Below are positions 44,897 to 53,883 of a DNA stretch of 64,000 bases, in pieces (the first letter of the stretch is position 1; every line of letters begins with the position of its first letter). The notes beneath the pieces are model-generated. The model was not told the DNA's origin, did no database searches, and was given only the letters and a program-made list of their open reading frames with translations. Location: positions 558,001 to 622,000 of the forward strand of contig OZ242168.1 of NCBI GenBank assembly GCA_965205275.1, in the 5' to 3' direction. A program made the position numbers and the translations under genes. The stretch is from WTFY01 sp965205275 (lineage in GTDB: Bacteria; Pseudomonadota; Gammaproteobacteria; UBA4575).

Positions 44897-46207
44897 ATGT
44901 TCAAAAGTAAAATAATTCATACCAGTCCATCATACAAGCTTAAAAAATCATTACGGATACGCTGGGCTATTGAGGATGGGCTATCTGCGGAAGAAATCAC
45001 ACAAGGACTTTGCAAACAAGCCAAACAAGGACAGGTCTGGGCGCAGTTCGATCTAGGATACCTACACTCTGCGGGTCAATGGGTTCTACAGGATGATGCG
45101 CAAGCCTATGCCTGGTTCGATGTCGCCGCTGAAAACGGTGATGAGGACGCCAAGCAACTCATAGAATTACTGTCTGAGGACATGACGCCCGATCAGTTGG
45201 CTGAGGCTCAGAGACTCTCAAACGAATATCAAAAAGTCTGTGATCCACCTCGTGAATCAGAGAGAAAATCATCGGGGACATTTGATGTACTTGAGTGCGG
45301 AGCTGCCGTCCTTTGGCAGCATCAGGCTGCTGAACAAGGAATCGCTGAGGAACAGTTCAAGCTTGGTGAAATGTATTACCGAGGTGAAGGTGGTATCTAT
45401 GCAGATCGTTCTAAGGCAGAGCATTGGCTTCACAAGGCTGCGGAACAGGGACATCCCCAAGCGCAGGCCCTTTTAGATGGCATGCGTAGCAGCAAGGTAT
45501 TGCCTGATACCGAGACAGTACGTCAGGTCCGCAAGGCTGCGGAACAGGGAACAGCAAGTGAGCAGTGTTCGCTAGGTCACATGTATTACTATGGCTATGG
45601 CGTCTCTCAAGATTTTGTTCAAGCCGCACGCTGGTATTCCAAGGCTGCAGCGCAAGGTAACACTTTTGCACAAAATCAACTCGGATATATGCATTTCAAT
45701 GGTAAGGGTGTTACTCAGGATAATGATGTGGCTTTATTCTGGTTTCATAAAGCTGCGGAACAGGGGGATGCATTGGGGCAAACTTATCTTGGTACCATAT
45801 ATCATGAAGGCATGGGCGAAAGCGCCCATCAAGATTTTGTTCAAGCTGCACACTGGTATTCCAAGGCCGCAGCACAAGGTAACGCGGCAGCGCAGACTCA
45901 ACTTGGTCTAATGTATTACGAGGGCAAGGGCGTAACCCAGGATTGTGGGGAGGCTTCACAGTGGTATCGTAAGGCAGCCGAGCAGGGATGGACCGAAGCA
46001 CAACGTAGACTGGGTGACATGTATGCCAATGGTAAAGGGGTACCGAAAAATGACCTGATAGCGTATTACTGGTTTAGTATCGCTGCCTCACAAGGAGATG
46101 ACCCATCCAAAGAGACATTAGAAATTATTGTCAAGCGTATGCGATTAGATGAATGCCAGTGGGAAGATCAAGATCAGAGTTCGTCACAGGTACTCCAACA
46201 GATATAA
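44897..46207 (+). CDS. Sel1-repeat (TPR-like) protein
   Basis: About 436 residues from the ATG at 44897 (an in-frame GTG lies at 44882). Some seven Sel1 repeats are visible, such as AQNQLGYMHFNGKGVTQD and AQTQLGLMYYEGKGVTQD, each giving two short helices. Sel1 proteins mediate protein-protein contacts and include effectors of intracellular bacteria. No signal peptide is present. It follows the IS481 element closely and precedes the ankyrin gene, both on the tRNA-Leu island. Confidence 0.88.
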   Translation: MFKSKIIHTSPSYKLKKSLRIRWAIEDGLSAEEITQGLCKQAKQGQVWAQFDLGYLHSAGQWVLQDDAQAYAWFDVAAENGDEDAKQLIELLSEDMTPDQLAEAQRLSNEYQKVCDPPRESERKSSGTFDVLECGAAVLWQHQAAEQGIAEEQFKLGEMYYRGEGGIYADRSKAEHWLHKAAEQGHPQAQALLDGMRSSKVLPDTETVRQVRKAAEQGTASEQCSLGHMYYYGYGVSQDFVQAARWYSKAAAQGNTFAQNQLGYMHFNGKGVTQDNDVALFWFHKAAEQGDALGQTYLGTIYHEGMGESAHQDFVQAAHWYSKAAAQGNAAAQTQLGLMYYEGKGVTQDCGEASQWYRKAAEQGWTEAQRRLGDMYANGKGVPKNDLIAYYWFSIAASQGDDPSKETLEIIVKRMRLDECQWEDQDQSSSQVLQQI

Positions 46208-46378
46208 ATCGCAAGGCGTGTATGCGATACAAGCAAAATCTATCGCAGGTTAGTAGCAATCACTCACTGTTGAATAACCCTGAAATTGGGGATTTTAATG
46301 TTATTAATGCAGCAGGCTTCACTTTCAGACAGTGAATTCTTGGGCTAAATAATTTTGTCAATATTTTCAGGGTCGAAC
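46208..46378. other. Intergenic, no feature seen
   Basis: 171 bases between the Sel1 and ankyrin genes. A TTG-initiated extension of the ankyrin frame to 46355 is possible but the ATG at 46379 with AGGG upstream is a better start. No terminator was identified. Confidence 0.4.
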
Positions 46379-48625
46379 ATGAAATCAAAACCTGCACTTC
46401 TGATTGCCTCGATTCTTGCTATATCACTGGTTTCGGTATCCATTCACTCACGGGTCAGTTGTACAGACTGGAATACAGCAAAGTTTTTTGAGAATACAAC
46501 ACCCTTGTCAGTAGAGGAGTGCTTGGCTTCAGGAACTGATCCCAATGCAATGGATGAAGCGGGCATTACCCCTCTACATTGGGCTGTTGTGCTGAACAGT
46601 GATCCAGCCGTGGTCAATATGTTGCTTGAGGCAGGTGCGAACCCAAACTTGCGAACAGGAGGGACAGAGTCGATGTCATATCGATCAGAGTTGGTGGACG
46701 CTGGTGTCAATCCAAAATTTGAAGAGTTCGAAGATATAGGGGTGACCCCCTTGCATTGGGCAGCAGGGTTTAATAGTAATCAAGTTGTAGTAGCTGAACT
46801 ACTTAAGGCTGGGGCTGATCTGAATGCGCGAGGTGAGGAGTATGGTCTAACACCTCTGAACATGGCAGCTGCATTCAATCACAATCCAGTCATAATCTCC
46901 ACACTGGTTCAGGCGGGAGCTGATCCGAACGATACCGAGAACGAGGAGAATGCAACATCTTTGCATTTCGCAGCAGGATGGAATGAAAATCCGGCTGTAA
47001 TCACTGCGTTGCTTGATGCAGGTGCAAATTTGGATGCGCAGATTGATGGTGATGGTGATACGCCGTTGCATGTGGCATTGGTGGAGAACAGTAGCTTTGC
47101 AGTGATTTCTGCACTGATAGGCGCTCAAACTAATCCAAAGGTGCTCAGCCAAGAGGGTATGACGGACCTGCTTATCACGGCTGCAAGAAGCAACCAAAAT
47201 CCAGCTGTAATCACTTTGCTAATAGAGTCTGGGGCGGACCCAAAGGCGAACTCGCATGCTGGGTTGACTCCATTGCATCATGCCGCATTTACTGGAAATA
47301 TCGAAGCTATCAAACGGCTACTTGTGGAAGGAGCTTCCATAAATTCGCGTGATGAACGTGGCAATACACCTCTACACACCGCATCAAGATTCGGTAGTAG
47401 TAATCCAGATGTAATAACTATTCTCCTTGAGGCTGGGTCGGACCCAAATTCGCAAAATGAGGATGGCGATACGTCACTGCATAAGGTAGCAGGTTATGAA
47501 AATCCTGCTGTGATCACCGCTTTACTCAAGGCTGGAGCTGACCCTAATGTACGGAATAAGGATGGTGTAACTTCCTTGCATAGGATAGCAGCTGATAATA
47601 AAAATCCTGCTGTGTATACGGCTTTACTCGATGCAGGTGCTCACCTTAATGTACGAGACAGGAATGGGAGTACCCCTCTGCATTGGGCAGCAGCATATAA
47701 CGATAATCCTGCTGTGTTTGCTACTTTACTCAGTGCAGGGGCTGACTTAAATGTACGAGACAGTAGGGGTGGAAACACCCCTCTGCATTGGGCAGCTAGA
47801 TATAATGGCAATCCTGCCGTGATCACCACGTTACTCAAGGCTGGGGACAATCTGGATGCGCGGACTGACTATGGTCAAACTCCTTTACATGAAGCAGCAC
47901 ATAATGAAAATCTCGATGTGGTTACTGCATTACTCAAGGCCGGGGCTGATCCCAATGCACGGGACAAGTATGGTGATACCCCACTGCATGAGGCAGCATA
48001 TAATGAAAATCTCGATGTAATTACTGCATTACTCGATGCCGGAACCGACCCAAATACACGGCAGAAGGAAGCCGTCACGCCTTTACATAATGCAGCGGCA
48101 CATAATGGCAATCCTGCTGTAATTACCATGTTACTCGATGCCGGTGCGAACTTAGAAGCTCGAACCGTGAATGGATGGTCACCACTGCATAAGGCAGCAG
48201 CATATAACGATAATCCTGCTGTAATTACCATGTTACTCAAGGCTGGAGCTGACCCTAGTGCACGGAACGAGGATGGTGACACTCCTCTGCACTGGGCTGT
48301 TTTCCCTTATTTAGTTTTTGACCCTAACGACAGAGAAATTGACCGTCAAATAGCTGAGGAGCTTCTTAATGCAGGTGCAGATCCCAATGCGCGGAACGAG
48401 AATAATGAGACACCCCTACATTTGGCAGTAATGTCCAGCCCTTCAAAAAATAGTGGAAGAGAATATCTTAGTCAGCAAGTGAGTCTTATCACTTTTTTAC
48501 TGGATGCTGGGGCTGATGCGAAAGCACAGAATTCCAAGGGCAAGACGCCTTGGGATAACGTGCAGGAAAATATTGCATTAAAGGGAACTGATGTTTGGTG
48601 GCGTCTAAATGATGAACGCTTTTGA
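46379..48625 (+). CDS. Exported ankyrin-repeat protein
   Basis: 748 residues. The N-terminal MKSKPALLIASILAISLVSV is a signal peptide or lipoprotein-like anchor. The rest is at least 15 ankyrin repeats of about 33 residues with the TPLHWAAxxNxNPAVI pattern, for example GNTPLHWAARYNGNPAVITT. Repeats near the N-terminus are more diverged and spaced by longer insertions. Ankyrin proteins exported by bacteria often act on eukaryotic hosts, and also serve as scaffolds inside the periplasm. No enzymatic domain is seen. It ends with a short TPWDNVQEN region. AT-richer than the IS481 element beside it. Confidence 0.93.
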   Translation: MKSKPALLIASILAISLVSVSIHSRVSCTDWNTAKFFENTTPLSVEECLASGTDPNAMDEAGITPLHWAVVLNSDPAVVNMLLEAGANPNLRTGGTESMSYRSELVDAGVNPKFEEFEDIGVTPLHWAAGFNSNQVVVAELLKAGADLNARGEEYGLTPLNMAAAFNHNPVIISTLVQAGADPNDTENEENATSLHFAAGWNENPAVITALLDAGANLDAQIDGDGDTPLHVALVENSSFAVISALIGAQTNPKVLSQEGMTDLLITAARSNQNPAVITLLIESGADPKANSHAGLTPLHHAAFTGNIEAIKRLLVEGASINSRDERGNTPLHTASRFGSSNPDVITILLEAGSDPNSQNEDGDTSLHKVAGYENPAVITALLKAGADPNVRNKDGVTSLHRIAADNKNPAVYTALLDAGAHLNVRDRNGSTPLHWAAAYNDNPAVFATLLSAGADLNVRDSRGGNTPLHWAARYNGNPAVITTLLKAGDNLDARTDYGQTPLHEAAHNENLDVVTALLKAGADPNARDKYGDTPLHEAAYNENLDVITALLDAGTDPNTRQKEAVTPLHNAAAHNGNPAVITMLLDAGANLEARTVNGWSPLHKAAAYNDNPAVITMLLKAGADPSARNEDGDTPLHWAVFPYLVFDPNDREIDRQIAEELLNAGADPNARNENNETPLHLAVMSSPSKNSGREYLSQQVSLITFLLDAGADAKAQNSKGKTPWDNVQENIALKGTDVWWRLNDERF

Positions 48626-49286
48626 CTGACCTAAACTGACTTTTATTAAGTCATCATGTTTTGTGTGCGAGGTTAGAGTTAATGGCTCAGGGATCTTGGC
48701 CGAGCATTGTTGTACCCACTTGCAGTAGTCGATGCCAGGCTCTCCAGAAATACCCTGTAGTGTTCTAGCTGATTGGAATTTCCTCAGGAATTCTGAGCCC
48801 CAGAAGTTGTGATAATAACCTCATTGAGAGTACTGATATTTAGAATTGCGCGAGCGGTTCGGGCATGTCTACAGCGAGATTATAAGAGAATCCATAGAGT
48901 CCAAAAAAAGATTGTGGATGACAATGCGGCAGACTGATCCATTTGAGCTGTGTCAGATTTGTTTTAAGTTGCAAGCCTAGCCAGTTGCAAGTCGACTGCC
49001 TTCTTATTAACTTCACTAGCTTCATTTTCGAATGTACCGGTACACTTACGGTACAGTGATCCGTTTTCGCTATATGATCTAAACTAAACTAACATATTGA
49101 ATTAGAAAGATTTATACTAACTGTACCAAGCATTCCTTGTTTGAATATAATCAATCGGTTATCAGTTTTACCGGCTTTGAAAATCCTAGAATCACAATTA
49201 GCATAGGCTGAATGACTTCGGAACTTTGTTAAAAAAATATTTGGAGTCATTAACGAGGCACTCTATTTCCTCGCACTCACAGGTGG
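48626..49286. other. Gene-free stretch
   Basis: About 660 bases, increasingly AT-rich towards the IS3 element. The only frame above 60 codons (48840-49025, minus) lacks a start signal and family resemblance. No tRNA or clear repeat was found. It probably contains decayed DNA. Confidence 0.45.
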
Positions 49287-49359
49287 TGTCCTGCCCCCCT
49301 AAACTTGGTCCAGATTTGGGTGTAAAACTCTCATAACAGGTTTATATCAGGGGGTCATC

Positions 49360-49644
49360 ATGCGCAAGCGATTCAGTGAATCGGAGATCATCAATTTACT
49401 GCGGGCGATCGAGGTCAAGATCAGTGGAGGCATGGGGACGGAGGAGGCCTGCCGCAGTCTTGGGGTCAGTGACAAGAGCTACTACCGATGGCGCAAGCTG
49501 TATGGCAGCATGGGTCGTACTGAAGTCAAGCGTTGCAAGGACCTGGAGAAAGAGAATGGGCGCTTACGCAGGATCGTGTCGGACCTTGAGCTGGACAAGA
49601 GCATCTTGAGGGAAGCCCTGGATTTTTTAGGGCACAGGGGCTAA
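49360..49644 (+). CDS. IS3-family transposase OrfA
   Basis: 94 residues with a helix-turn-helix (FSESEIINLLRAIEVKI, SLGVSDKSYYRWRKLYG) and a C-terminal coiled coil. The heptamer T TTT TTA at 49623-49629 is a classic -1 slippery site near its end. A slip leads into a continuous orfB frame (LRAQGLSPEQ), so OrfAB is expected from an intact copy. Confidence 0.9.
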   Translation: MRKRFSESEIINLLRAIEVKISGGMGTEEACRSLGVSDKSYYRWRKLYGSMGRTEVKRCKDLEKENGRLRRIVSDLELDKSILREALDFLGHRG

Positions 49645-50201
49645 GCCCGGAACAGGTACGTGATACAGTAATCCACGTACGCCAGCGCTTAGGCAGCAGT
49701 GAGCGGCGCACCTGCCAGGTACTGGATCAGCCCCGCAGTACCCAACGCTATGCATCCAGGCGAACGGACGACGATGAGGATGTCCTGCGGCTCGCCCTCA
49801 TTCGCCTGGCCAAGCAGTATGGCCGCTATGGCTATCGCAAGATCACTGCGCTCCTGCGTATCGAGGGCTGGTCCGTCAATCACAAGAAAGTCGAGCGCCT
49901 GTGGCGCGAAGAAGGCCTGCAGGTGCCAAGACGTCACAAAGCACGCAAGCGCTTATATGATCATCGACATTCCATCATCAGAATGCGTCCCTTGTATCCA
50001 AACCACATCTGGAGTGTCGACTTTGTCCAGGACCGCCTGTTCCGGGGACGCCGCTACCGGATGCTCACCGTCATTGATGAATACACGCGCCAGTGTATGA
50101 CGGTGCATGCACAGTTTCAGCTGACTTCACAGGACGTACTGGAGACCTTGAGTGAGTGCTTCATTCGTTACGGGAAACCGGAATATATCCGCAGTGACAA
50201 C
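49623..50201 (+). pseudogene. IS3-family OrfB, 5' part
   Basis: The frame entered by frameshifting encodes AKQYGRYGYRKITALLRIEG, IWSVDFVQDRLFRGR (first Asp of DDE) and ends at YIRSDN with the second Asp, where the IS110 element begins. The remaining residues are at 51842-52147. Split this way it cannot work. Confidence 0.85.
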
Positions 50202-50202
50202 G

Positions 50203-50476
50203 TCCTACCTTTGGAGTCAACTTTTTTTGGCCACAAGATCTCCTGTGCCGACCTCAATCAGCAAAAATCAAACATGCCATACTGCAACGACGATTGCAGG
50301 CGGCCTCCGCCATGTCAATGAATCATGTTCTCGCCCATAGTGAACACAGGCTGGCCAGGCATGGCCGCCTCACCTTCCTTAACACGAGATACAGGTTCCA
50401 GGCGGAAGTCCCGAACATTATCTACAGGGTCACACTGTGCCCTGACGGCCCTACAGAGAGAGGTGCTTCCGCCTGG
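50203..50476 (-). ncRNA. Candidate bridge RNA region of the IS110 element
   Basis: The sequence just downstream of the transposase stop can fold strongly. CCAGGCGGAAG (50398-50408) pairs perfectly with CTTCCGCCTGG (50466-50476). Within its loop CAGGG-T-CAC pairs with GTG-CCCTG. More hairpins lie further out (GGCGG-CCT-CCGCC; GGCCA...TGGCC). IS110-family elements encode bridge RNAs in their non-coding ends, on the downstream side in the IS1111 group. Exact ends and guide loops are not determined. Confidence 0.55.
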
Positions 50477-51712
50477 TTATCGAACCCCATAGAAGGGTCG
50501 ATAATCGGTATCGCCTTTGACCACGGCATGGGCCACCCGCGCCATCTTGGCGGCCACGGCCGTGAGGGCTTTGCGTTTTAGATCCTGATCATCACGGTTG
50601 CTTGCCGTATAGCGCGTGTACTTGTCCCTGAAGGTATTCTCCTTTTGTCGAACCGCAACCTGTCCCGCCATCCAGAAGGCCCGTCGCAGGCGGGCATTGC
50701 CGTACTTGGACAGCTTCGGTTGCCCTCGTGACTGACCGGACTGACGCGTTGCCAGGTCAAAGCCACAGAACTTGAGGAACTGCCGGGGGTGTTGAAAGCG
50801 GCGCAAGTCACCGGCTTCTGCCAGGATCGTCAAGGCGATGATCGGGCCGATACCGGGGAGTTGGCGCAGGCGTTGATAGTCAGGATGTTCACACAGCAAC
50901 GCATGGGCCTGTTGTTCAATCGCGTCGCGCTGCTGAATCAGCTGGCGGATGTGGGCAATGACCATTCTATACCTGCGCACCGCAGGTGAATCCGGGTCGA
51001 TCGGCAGGGCAATCGACTCGCGGGCGGTCTCGTACAGGTCGTTGAGCACGCGGCGCTTGGCCACTTTGCGCCCCACCAGGTCCCAGGCCGACCGGATGAA
51101 CAACTCCTTCTCCAGCCCAGTGATGGCCGCAGGCACCGGAAACCGGTCCAGGAAGATAAAAAACCACTCGGCCCTGGAATTATGCCGAAACCGTTCAACC
51201 TCAGGGAAGTACAAGGGTAAATAATGGGTCTGCAGACGGTGCAATGCCTCGGTCTTGGCCCTGGAGATGACTTCGTGGGTCTTGGACAGCTCCTGCCAGT
51301 CATTGATCCCCTGTTGCAGAGGATCGTAATACCGCTGCGTATGGCCCAGCTTCATCCTGTGCAGCATCACCTGGGCATCTTTGGGATCATTCTTGTCCCA
51401 GCTGTTATACAGGGCTTCACGTGTCCGGGCCAACGCCACGGAAGAAATCAGCTGTACGTCAAATCCGGTATCCAGTAACCGCCAGACCAGGGGACGATGA
51501 TAGTTGCCGGTCGCTTCAAAACCGATCGTGACCGGTCGCTCAAATGCCTGCAAGTGGGCCATCAACCGGTCGTGGGCCTCCCGCGTGTTCAATACTGATA
51601 AACGTTGACGACGGGTCCGGTCCGGGTGTTCGATCAATACCTCATTGCATCGCTTGGCCACATCAATGGCTACCCAAACTGGCTGAGAAGATTTATCCTG
51701 CTGCTTGACCAT
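50477..51712 (-). CDS. IS110-family transposase (DEDD recombinase)
   Basis: 411 residues. N-terminal DEDD RuvC-like domain: WVAIDVAKR supplies the first Asp, IGFEATGNYH the Glu, and KNDPKDAQVMLHRM the last Asp residues. The C-terminal Transposase_20 domain has RQLPGIGPIIALTILAEAGD and a serine-containing region (RQSGQSRGQPKLSKYGN). An AGGAGG box sits 10 bases upstream of the ATG. It appears complete, so the element could be active. Confidence 0.92.
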   Translation of the reverse strand: MVKQQDKSSQPVWVAIDVAKRCNEVLIEHPDRTRRQRLSVLNTREAHDRLMAHLQAFERPVTIGFEATGNYHRPLVWRLLDTGFDVQLISSVALARTREALYNSWDKNDPKDAQVMLHRMKLGHTQRYYDPLQQGINDWQELSKTHEVISRAKTEALHRLQTHYLPLYFPEVERFRHNSRAEWFFIFLDRFPVPAAITGLEKELFIRSAWDLVGRKVAKRRVLNDLYETARESIALPIDPDSPAVRRYRMVIAHIRQLIQQRDAIEQQAHALLCEHPDYQRLRQLPGIGPIIALTILAEAGDLRRFQHPRQFLKFCGFDLATRQSGQSRGQPKLSKYGNARLRRAFWMAGQVAVRQKENTFRDKYTRYTASNRDDQDLKRKALTAVAAKMARVAHAVVKGDTDYRPFYGVR

Positions 51713-51841
51713 GGTGGTATACCTCCTAAAGTAAATATCACTTCACTACTCTAGAAGATCCGTGTGCCGCTGTGGTCAACTCTGAAAGCTGACTGCTCAT
51801 TCGTCATCGAAGTCATTACCATAGGCTTCCCTATGTACTAT

Positions 51842-52147
51842 GGAAGTGAGTTCAAGGCCGGTGTACTGCAGCAATGGCTACGTACAGTCGATGTTGAACC
51901 GATCTATATCTACCCGGGCAGTCCCTGGGAGAACGGATACAACGAACGGTTCAATGGGACGCTCAGACATGAAGTGCTGAACCCGGAAGTCTTTTACTCA
52001 TTGGATGAAGCTCAGGCTGTGATTGCACAATGGATCCATCAATATAACCACATCAGGCCCCATCAATCCCTGGATCACCGGCCGCCTGTGCCGGAAACCA
52101 TCGCTTCAACTCTCTCTCAACACCTGGTACATACCCGGGGGGCTTGA
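51842..52147 (+). pseudogene. IS3-family OrfB, 3' part
   Basis: Continuation of the frame broken by the IS110 element: GSEFKAGVLQQWLR, then NGYNERFNGTLRHE with the catalytic Glu, and YNHIRPHQSLDHRPP at the end. It lies just before the right terminal repeat of the IS3 element. Confidence 0.85.
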
Positions 52148-52164
52148 CAGTTTGAAATAACAGC

Positions 52165-52368
52165 ATGATTTTGAAACAAGTAAATACTATGGAGAAGGGT
52201 AATGGAGCAGTTGGGTGGAGAATAAGAAAAGACGGTAGACTTCTTCCTGAATTATTCAATAGCAAGGAGAAAGCGGAAGAATTTGCGGAAAAGGATAAAG
52301 GAGCAGAAGTAATAGAGTATTTTAGGATAGGCGATATTCACCCCGGTGTGACTTACCCTGAAGATTGA
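52165..52368 (+). CDS. Small hypothetical protein
   Basis: 67 residues from ATG at 52165, or 59 from the second ATG at 52189. Contains GWRIRKDGRLLPELFNSKEKAEEFAEKD, a short beta-then-helix pattern like small DUF2188-type domains, but no family can be named with confidence. It starts 15 bases after the IS3 end and converges with the remnant at 52390-52567. Confidence 0.5.
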   Translation: MILKQVNTMEKGNGAVGWRIRKDGRLLPELFNSKEKAEEFAEKDKGAEVIEYFRIGDIHPGVTYPED

Positions 52369-52389
52369 AGATCTAAGATTAATCGAGTT

Positions 52390-52567
52390 TTAAATTTCAT
52401 GGGTTGATAAGTCAGTAACCTCCTCTTTGATACAGCGGGCAACCAATTCGTCACCTATCCTGAACTCCAAAACTTTACCTTCATCATCCTCGTCTACCCT
52501 ATCAGCAATGACAAGGAAGAAGTACTCATTTTTGAGTTCAACATAAATCTTGTAGGACCTTTCAAAC
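52390..52567 (-). pseudogene. C-terminal remnant of an unknown gene, cut by IS3
   Basis: The minus frame encodes FERSYKIYVELKNEYFFLVI to the end VTDLSTHEI, regular soluble protein composition. The upstream part of the frame lies inside the IS3 element, so the true N-terminus has been lost. No family recognised. The sequence beyond the other end of the IS does not continue it. Confidence 0.55.
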
Positions 52568-52617
52568 TGAATCGCCCCGGTATTGTCGGAGGCTAAAACC
52601 TTTGAGAGGATTAGCCT

Positions 52618-52938
52618 ATGAAAACACAACCTGTCTATGCCCCGGAAGTACGGGAACGAGCGGTTCGATTGGTATTCACCAGCGAACATGAACATTCATC
52701 GCGTTGGTCTGCAACGCAATCGGTTGCTGGAAAGATCGGCTGTACGCCGGAAACACTGAGAAAGTGGATTCGACAAGTGGAGATTGATCAGGGAGGGAGG
52801 TCCGGTCTCACGACGGATCACGCTCAGAAATTCAAGGAACTGGAACGTGAAGTACGCGAACTGAAGCGGGCGAATGAGATCTTGCGAAAGGCAGCGGCTT
52901 TTTTCGCCCAGGCGGAGTTCGACCGCCGACCGAGGTAA
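52618..52938 (+). CDS. IS3-family transposase OrfA
   Basis: 106 residues: YAPEVRERAVRLVFTSEHEH is the start of the HTH and IGCTPETLRKWIRQVEIDQG the recognition part, with a C-terminal coiled coil (FKELEREVRELKRANEI). The stop overlaps the orfB start (TAATG). The leader has GAGAGGATT before the ATG. The frame is intact. Confidence 0.9.
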   Translation: MKTQPVYAPEVRERAVRLVFTSEHEHSSRWSATQSVAGKIGCTPETLRKWIRQVEIDQGGRSGLTTDHAQKFKELEREVRELKRANEILRKAAAFFAQAEFDRRPR

Positions 52939-53834
52939 TGGTGTCATTTATTGATCACTATCGAGACGACCACGGTGTCGAGTCGATCTGCGCCGTATTG
53001 CCGGTCGCACCGTCGACGTATTATCGCGTCAAACAACTGGAATCGTATCCGCAGCGACGCTCAGCCCGTGCTCGCACAGACGCGGTGCTGGAAATCGAGA
53101 TCAGCCGTGTCGGGCATGAAAACCGATGTGTTTAGGGTGCGCGTAAGGTTTGGAAGCAACTCAAGCGAGAGTCGATTGTGGCTGCGCGCTGCACCGTGGA
53201 GCGGTTGATGAGGAAACTGAGCTTGGCAGGGATCAGGCGCGGTCGACGCTGCAAGACGACCCTTCCGGCAGACTTGGCCGATCACCCTTTGGACCGGGTG
53301 AATCGTCAGTTTGTCGCAGCGCGACCGAATCAGCTTTGGGTGGCCGATATCACGTATGTGAGGACCCGATCCGGGTTTGTGTATGTGGCGTTTGTGGTGG
53401 ATGTGTTCTCACGTTTTATCGTGGGTTGGCGTGTTCTGAAATCAATGCAGACAGCGTTGGTTCTGGATGCGCTGGAACAAGCGCTGTGGGCCCGGGGAAA
53501 GCCACGAGGGGTCATACATCACAGTGATCGTGGCAGCCAGTACCTCTCGATTCGTTACACCGAGCGACTGGATGAGGCGGGGTTCAACGCATCGGTTGGA
53601 AGGGTTGGTGATGCTTACGACAATGCCTTGGCTGAAACCATCAACGGCCTGTACAAAACGGAAGTGATCTACAAAGCGGGTCCCTGGCGGGGCCTGGAGG
53701 CCGTGGAACAGGCCACCTTGACCTGGGTGGACTGGTTCAATCATCGGCGATTGCTCCAACCGATTGGCGATGTACCACCTGCTGAATACGAAATGATGTA
53801 TTATCAACTAACCGAGTCGGCTCAAGCAGCATGA
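52938..53834 (+). pseudogene. IS3-family OrfB with an internal TAG (copy 1)
   Basis: The frame runs from ATG at 52938 through an amber codon at 53133-53135 (after HENRCV, before GARKVWKQ) and on to 53834. The downstream part has the DDE core (LWVADITYV, HSDRGSQYLS and NALAETINGLYKTE). Relatives have Tyr at the stop position, so a single base change made it. The same stop is present in copy 2. A GTG restart at 53178 would give a DDE domain without its N-terminus. Confidence 0.85.
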
Positions 53835-53883
53835 CTCAAACTAAACAGTCTCCGGTAAACCCGGGGCGATTCAATCTGGCAAC

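Larger units (their letters stand above)
50202..51841 (-). mobile_element. IS110-family element
   Basis: The edges are set by the interrupted host orfB. It is about 1640 bases with one transposase gene on the minus strand. The non-coding part downstream of that gene (50202-50476) is larger than the upstream part (51713-51841). No long terminal inverted repeats were found, as expected for IS110, which inserts by a different chemistry. The exact core bases are not fixed. Confidence 0.8.
49287..52149 (+). mobile_element. IS3-family element split by an IS110 insertion
   Basis: The left end is TGTCCTGCCCCCCTAAACTT and the right end, ending at 52149, reads TGTCAAGCCCCCCGGG inward. The element carries orfA, orfB and a -1 frameshift site. 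An IS110-family element (about 50202-51841) divides orfB right after the codons for IRSDN, just before the GSEF part of the DDE motif. The parts join in frame when it is removed. Confidence 0.85.
52568..53873 (+). mobile_element. IS3-family element, copy 1 (defective)
   Basis: Bounded by TGAATCGCCCCGG and CCGGGGCGATTCA as terminal inverted repeats. About 1306 bases. Contains orfA and an orfB with an amber codon. No clear target duplication at the edges, and the flanking remnant does not continue on the far side, so a rearrangement or deletion has occurred here. A truncated second copy lies at 62355-63521. Confidence 0.88.

Noticed and set aside
48840..49025. 61-codon minus-strand frame in the stretch before the IS3 element
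   Set aside because: No start signal, no family resemblance and low-information sequence.
53133..53135. TAG in the IS3 orfB as pyrrolysine or programmed readthrough
   Set aside because: Relatives have Tyr here, which is one base away. No pyl genes or structural signal are visible, so a nonsense mutation is simpler.
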